Source: Candidatus Peregrinibacteria bacterium
Lineage (GTDB): Bacteria > Patescibacteriota > Gracilibacteria > UM-FILTER-43-11
Assembly (NCBI GenBank): GCA_030637565.1
Contig: DAOWGG010000033.1
Location: 1-7,737 of the forward strand
Length of the DNA stretch: 7,737 nt
Reading direction: 5' to 3'
In this document: positions 5,065 through 7,737 of the stretch, in pieces
Layout: each line of letters begins with the position of its first letter
Numbering within the stretch: position 1 is the first letter of the stretch
Translations under genes and position numbers: made by a program
Notes under the pieces: generated by a model
Database searches by the model: none
What the model was told of the DNA's origin: nothing
The model's input: only the letters and a program-made list of their open reading frames with translations

Positions 5065-7270
5065 CAGCTCTAAAGCTCTCCGCAATCTTGTGGAAAATAT
5101 CAACATCTCTAAGCTCAGTTCCATGGGCGTTAAAGTAATGAAGCGCTGCTACCTTATCACCTAATTGATAGGTGTAGATAATGATGTTTTCATTCTCTCC
5201 CACTGCACGTCCGTTTACAACGGTACCGCGAGGGGCTCTGTAGCGACGTTTGAGAACTTTTACGCCGTTGATCGTCATTTCCTGAGAGGAGTGAAATGGA
5301 TGCTGGAACCAAACCGTTGTGTTTAGATCTGAACCCGCCCTTGTGTAAACATGCATGTAAGTATCGATCGCCATATAACCCGAAACACCGAAGTTTTGAT
5401 AAAAATCTAGCTCCTCTGTTAAGGTCACTCGCCCCCAGTTCATCCCCTGGTACCAATTAGGATGATAAAAAGTAAAACCATCTCCTGAATATTGCTTCCA
5501 TCCAGCATAATCACCACTATCCATTACCACATCCCCTTCGATTAATTTTGAAAAAGCCTGATCTCTTTTTTGCTCTTTAATACGCCAAATCAACTCAGAC
5601 ATTTCGGCACGAGTGATTGGTTTTTCTAACGTTCCAATTGTCGACGGAATGTAGTTGTATTCCTGAAGCGCTTTTACATATCCCTCATACCAGTTTGCAC
5701 CTTTCGTTACACTCAATCCATAAGCTTCTGATAGAATTTTTGCTGCTTCTACAAAGCTGATTGTTTGTCCTGGCTTGAAGGTTCCATCAGGATATCCACC
5801 CACGACCCCTTCATCTTTTGCGATACAGACATAAGGAGCATACCAATCGGTTTGAACGTCGGAGAAGCAGTTTCGTCTTGCGCTCACACTAATATAATCG
5901 GAGCTGTATTTAGCGCCCACCACAATTTTCATAAACTCAGCGCGGTTGATGGTGTTGTCGGGTTTAAAGGTTCCATCTTCATAACCTTCAACAATGGCTT
6001 CGTTCTTTAAATATTCGATCGCCCCTTTATACTGATGGTAGCTAATGTCTTTTAAAGAACCCGCCACTACCTCCTCTGTATAAGTTGGCTCTTCTTTTAC
6101 TGATGTGAAGCTTGTTGGAAGTATTAGTTTAATCGCATTACTATAGCTCAAACACTTTCCATTGCCATCGTATTGGCAAACGCGGTAGTAATAAGTTTTG
6201 CCCGCGGTTACACCAAAATCTCGATAAGAACGAGTGCCTGAGCTACTTAAATATTTATAAGTATCCCCACTCATCACCGGATAAGTTGGATTTTCATTTG
6301 CTGTACTTTTAGCAACTTTGAATCCCTTTGGAGATTCTCCATCAATACTCCAAGCTAATTTTAAATATCCATCGTTTACCGATCCAACAAGCGTAATATC
6401 GGCAGCTGTCATCGGTTCAGGCTCTTTACATTCCCCTTCATATGCAATGCCGATAAGACCCGCCATACATTTATTGCCATATGTCTTTCCGTCTTTACCA
6501 CAAACGGGTGCGTATTCCATGGTGCATATCACTGGGTCATTAACATTCCCTACTGCCACAGCAACATTATTACTATAACTAATACATTTCCCTGCCCCGT
6601 CGTATTTACAAACTCGATAATAATGTGTCTGTCCTTCCCGTAAATCATAATCTTTTGAAATTCGAGCTCCTGGATCTGAAAGATATTTGTAAGCATCCCC
6701 TTCTACGATGGGGTACGTTGGATTTTCATTCACCCAACTCTTAGCGATTTTAAAGCCTTTTGGAGCTGATCCATCGGTTATCCACGTCAAATTAATGTAA
6801 CCGTCTTTTAATTCTCCCTTTAACGTTATATTAATAGGATCCATTGAAGGTTCTGTATAAAGTGTTGGCACTGGAGCCTCTCCTGTCGTGCTGATCGTCA
6901 CCACATTACTACAATACCGATTGGGCTTAACAATGGAGCAAACACGATAATAAGCCGTCCCTGATTTTGGAGTGGCGTCGACGTAGCTGGATGCATTCGG
7001 ATCACCGTCTGCTTTTATATAACTGTCATCGGGATAAACCGGATCTGGATTTGTGGTCGAGCGAACTACCTTATAATAATTGAATCCGCTTGGCGCGTAA
7101 GGTGTCCAGCTCGTATAAACTTTTCCATTCTCTAGGCGAGCTGAAAAGTTCATAGAATTCATCAATACTGGAGCGTTATATCCACTAGTAGTGGTTGTCG
7201 CTAAAGTTACTGGGGCTAAGAGAAAAATCCCAATAACAAAAGCAAATAGTTGTATAAATTTTTTGTTCAT
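5060..7270 (-). CDS. secreted SLH-domain protein with fibronectin-like repeats and a Kazal-like module
   Basis: A 736-residue surface protein, probably anchored to cell-wall polymers by its SLH repeats. A signal peptide (1-24) has a lysine start, a hydrophobic core and cleavage after VTLA. Three fibronectin-III-like modules lie at about 38-128, 144-240 and 290-384. The second and third are close copies sharing NENPTYP, GD-YKYLS and YYRVC-YDG-GKC-SYSN. Between them is a Kazal-like insert (249-281) with PVCGKDGKTYGNKC and four cysteines, C249, C257, C268 and C281. Two good SLH repeats follow (about 405-450 with VEGYEDGTFKPDNTINRAEF; 468-513 with VGGYPDGTFKPGQTISFVEA) and a degenerate third (526-563, ITRAEMSELIWRI). 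The C-terminal 150 residues (from about 585) form an unrecognised, aromatic-rich, probably extracytoplasmic domain. The ATG follows no Shine-Dalgarno. The precise ligand or target is unknown; protease inhibition by the Kazal module is possible but not shown. Confidence 0.9.
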   Translation of the reverse strand: MNKKFIQLFAFVIGIFLLAPVTLATTTTSGYNAPVLMNSMNFSARLENGKVYTSWTPYAPSGFNYYKVVRSTTNPDPVYPDDSYIKADGDPNASSYVDATPKSGTAYYRVCSIVKPNRYCSNVVTISTTGEAPVPTLYTEPSMDPINITLKGELKDGYINLTWITDGSAPKGFKIAKSWVNENPTYPIVEGDAYKYLSDPGARISKDYDLREGQTHYYRVCKYDGAGKCISYSNNVAVAVGNVNDPVICTMEYAPVCGKDGKTYGNKCMAGLIGIAYEGECKEPEPMTAADITLVGSVNDGYLKLAWSIDGESPKGFKVAKSTANENPTYPVMSGDTYKYLSSSGTRSYRDFGVTAGKTYYYRVCQYDGNGKCLSYSNAIKLILPTSFTSVKEEPTYTEEVVAGSLKDISYHQYKGAIEYLKNEAIVEGYEDGTFKPDNTINRAEFMKIVVGAKYSSDYISVSARRNCFSDVQTDWYAPYVCIAKDEGVVGGYPDGTFKPGQTISFVEAAKILSEAYGLSVTKGANWYEGYVKALQEYNYIPSTIGTLEKPITRAEMSELIWRIKEQKRDQAFSKLIEGDVVMDSGDYAGWKQYSGDGFTFYHPNWYQGMNWGRVTLTEELDFYQNFGVSGYMAIDTYMHVYTRAGSDLNTTVWFQHPFHSSQEMTINGVKVLKRRYRAPRGTVVNGRAVGENENIIIYTYQLGDKVAALHYFNAHGTELRDVDIFHKIAESFRAE
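6428..6526 (-). other. Kazal-like module encoded within the SLH gene
   Basis: Codes for residues 249-281 with the spacing C-x7-C-x10-C-x12-C and the signature PVCGKDGKTYGNKC. Classical Kazal inhibitors have six cysteines; this compact four-cysteine form lacks the other pair. It sits between two duplicated fibronectin-like modules, encoded at about 6551-6841 and 6119-6403. Confidence 0.75.
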
Positions 7271-7284
7271 GATATAAAAAGTTA

Positions 7285-7313
7285 ATGATATAAGCCTGTG
7301 TTTATTGATACAA
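7285..7313 (-). promoter_or_regulatory. candidate promoter of the SLH gene
   Basis: Minus strand TTGTAT (7313-7308), a 17-nt spacer, then TATCAT (7290-7285, 5 of 6 to TATAAT), 14 bases before the start codon. Two direct copies of CCTGTG on the plus strand (7295-7300 within the spacer and 7316-7321 just upstream of the -35) are 21 bp apart, about two helical turns, and could be an operator. No terminator is visible after purL, so read-through from purL is also possible. Confidence 0.35.
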
Positions 7314-7337
7314 ATCCTGTGATTTTTTATTACCGTT

Positions 7338-7737
7338 TTATTTGAGTTTTTTCGCCAAACTTCCTAAATATGATTCCTGAAGATTTTCTAAAAATTGCAT
7401 TACAAATGGTTCTCCGCCATGAGTTGCCTCGAAGGAAGGCTCATTGGTTACCTCTCCGAGGAAAATTGGGGTAATGTTGGATTTTTCAAAGAGTTTTTTA
7501 AAGCGCTCGACCTCTTCATGTTTCACTTCAACAACGAATCCACCCGTTTGAGAGAAGGCTTTTTGAGAAGGGGTTAATTCTTCGCTACTCACATTTCCAA
7601 CCTCAACTCGCACTCCTAATCCCCCACCACCCAAACGTGCGTGAGGCATGGTCATTTCAGCCAGCGCTATCAAAAGACCTCCTTCAGAAATATCGTGAGC
7701 GGACTGAATGAGCCCAGCATCAATTGCATCAATCATC
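7338..7737 (-). CDS. purL: phosphoribosylformylglycinamidine synthase, C-terminal end (partial)
   Basis: The last 133 or so residues of FGAM synthase (PurL), which converts FGAR, glutamine and ATP to FGAM in de novo purine synthesis. The 5' part lies beyond the right edge, so the first methionine seen in the frame is internal. The identifying motif is SAHDISEGGLLIALAEM, the conserved HD-S-GG segment of the second AIRS/PurM-type C-terminal domain. SQTGGFVVEV and the closing FLGEV segment fit the same domain. Whether it is the long single-chain or the small multi-subunit form cannot be told from this piece. The stop is TAA. It is followed on the same strand, 67 bp on, by the SLH gene, with no functional link evident. 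Confidence 0.9.
   Translation of the reverse strand, partial: MIDAIDAGLIQSAHDISEGGLLIALAEMTMPHARLGGGGLGVRVEVGNVSSEELTPSQKAFSQTGGFVVEVKHEEVERFKKLFEKSNITPIFLGEVTNEPSFEATHGGEPFVMQFLENLQESYLGSLAKKLK

Noticed and set aside
5190..5456. Minus-strand alternative frame within the SLH gene
   Set aside because: It overlaps the C-terminal domain in another frame and has no independent support.
810..7737. Alternative genetic code with TGA as glycine (as in Gracilibacteria/Absconditabacteria)
   Set aside because: All six recognisable genes are free of internal TGA across many glycines, so standard code is far more likely. The lack of TGA stops is explained by a preference for TAA/TAG in a small sample.

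Overview
The window looks like a piece of a low-to-moderate GC bacterial genome, most plausibly from the Candidate Phyla Radiation (a Peregrinibacteria-like lineage). The reasons are a secreted protein combining SLH, Kazal-like and fibronectin-like modules, a free-standing four-helix-bundle (23S rRNA intervening-sequence type) gene, a fused DedA-UppP membrane protein, and almost no Shine-Dalgarno sequences before the main genes. The taxon is an inference. The standard code fits: all six recognisable genes read through without internal TGA, and all end in TAA or TAG.

Layout. Positions 1-809 hold no confident gene. The left edge may carry the 5' end of a minus-strand gene (1-57) with a good ribosome binding site. 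A segment at about 126-641 is bounded by an imperfect inverted repeat and contains two further perfect palindromes, so it resembles a non-autonomous (MITE/REP-like) repeat element. Two plus-strand genes follow. The first (810-2081) is a CNNM/CorC-type membrane protein with a CBS pair. The second (2243-3523) is a DedA domain fused to a complete UppP undecaprenyl-diphosphate phosphatase. The rest of the window is on the minus strand. Reading right to left it holds the C-terminal end of purL (cut by the window edge), a 736-residue secreted S-layer-type protein, a small four-helix-bundle gene enclosed by inverted arrays of 7-bp AACTGNN repeats, and holA (DNA polymerase III delta). holA converges on the fusion gene with a 4-bp overlap.

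How the genes relate. Two of the three envelope genes deal with the membrane and one with the surface. The fusion joins a phosphatase that makes undecaprenyl phosphate on the outer face of the membrane to a family shown to return undecaprenyl phosphate to the inner face, so one polypeptide could carry out two consecutive steps of lipid-carrier recycling. The SLH protein is expected to bind cell-wall polymers, whose synthesis uses that same carrier. purL and holA are housekeeping genes with no evident functional link to their neighbours.

The two best items for follow-up are the DedA-UppP fusion and the four-helix-bundle element. The element fills the whole space between the stop codon of the SLH gene and the start codon of holA.
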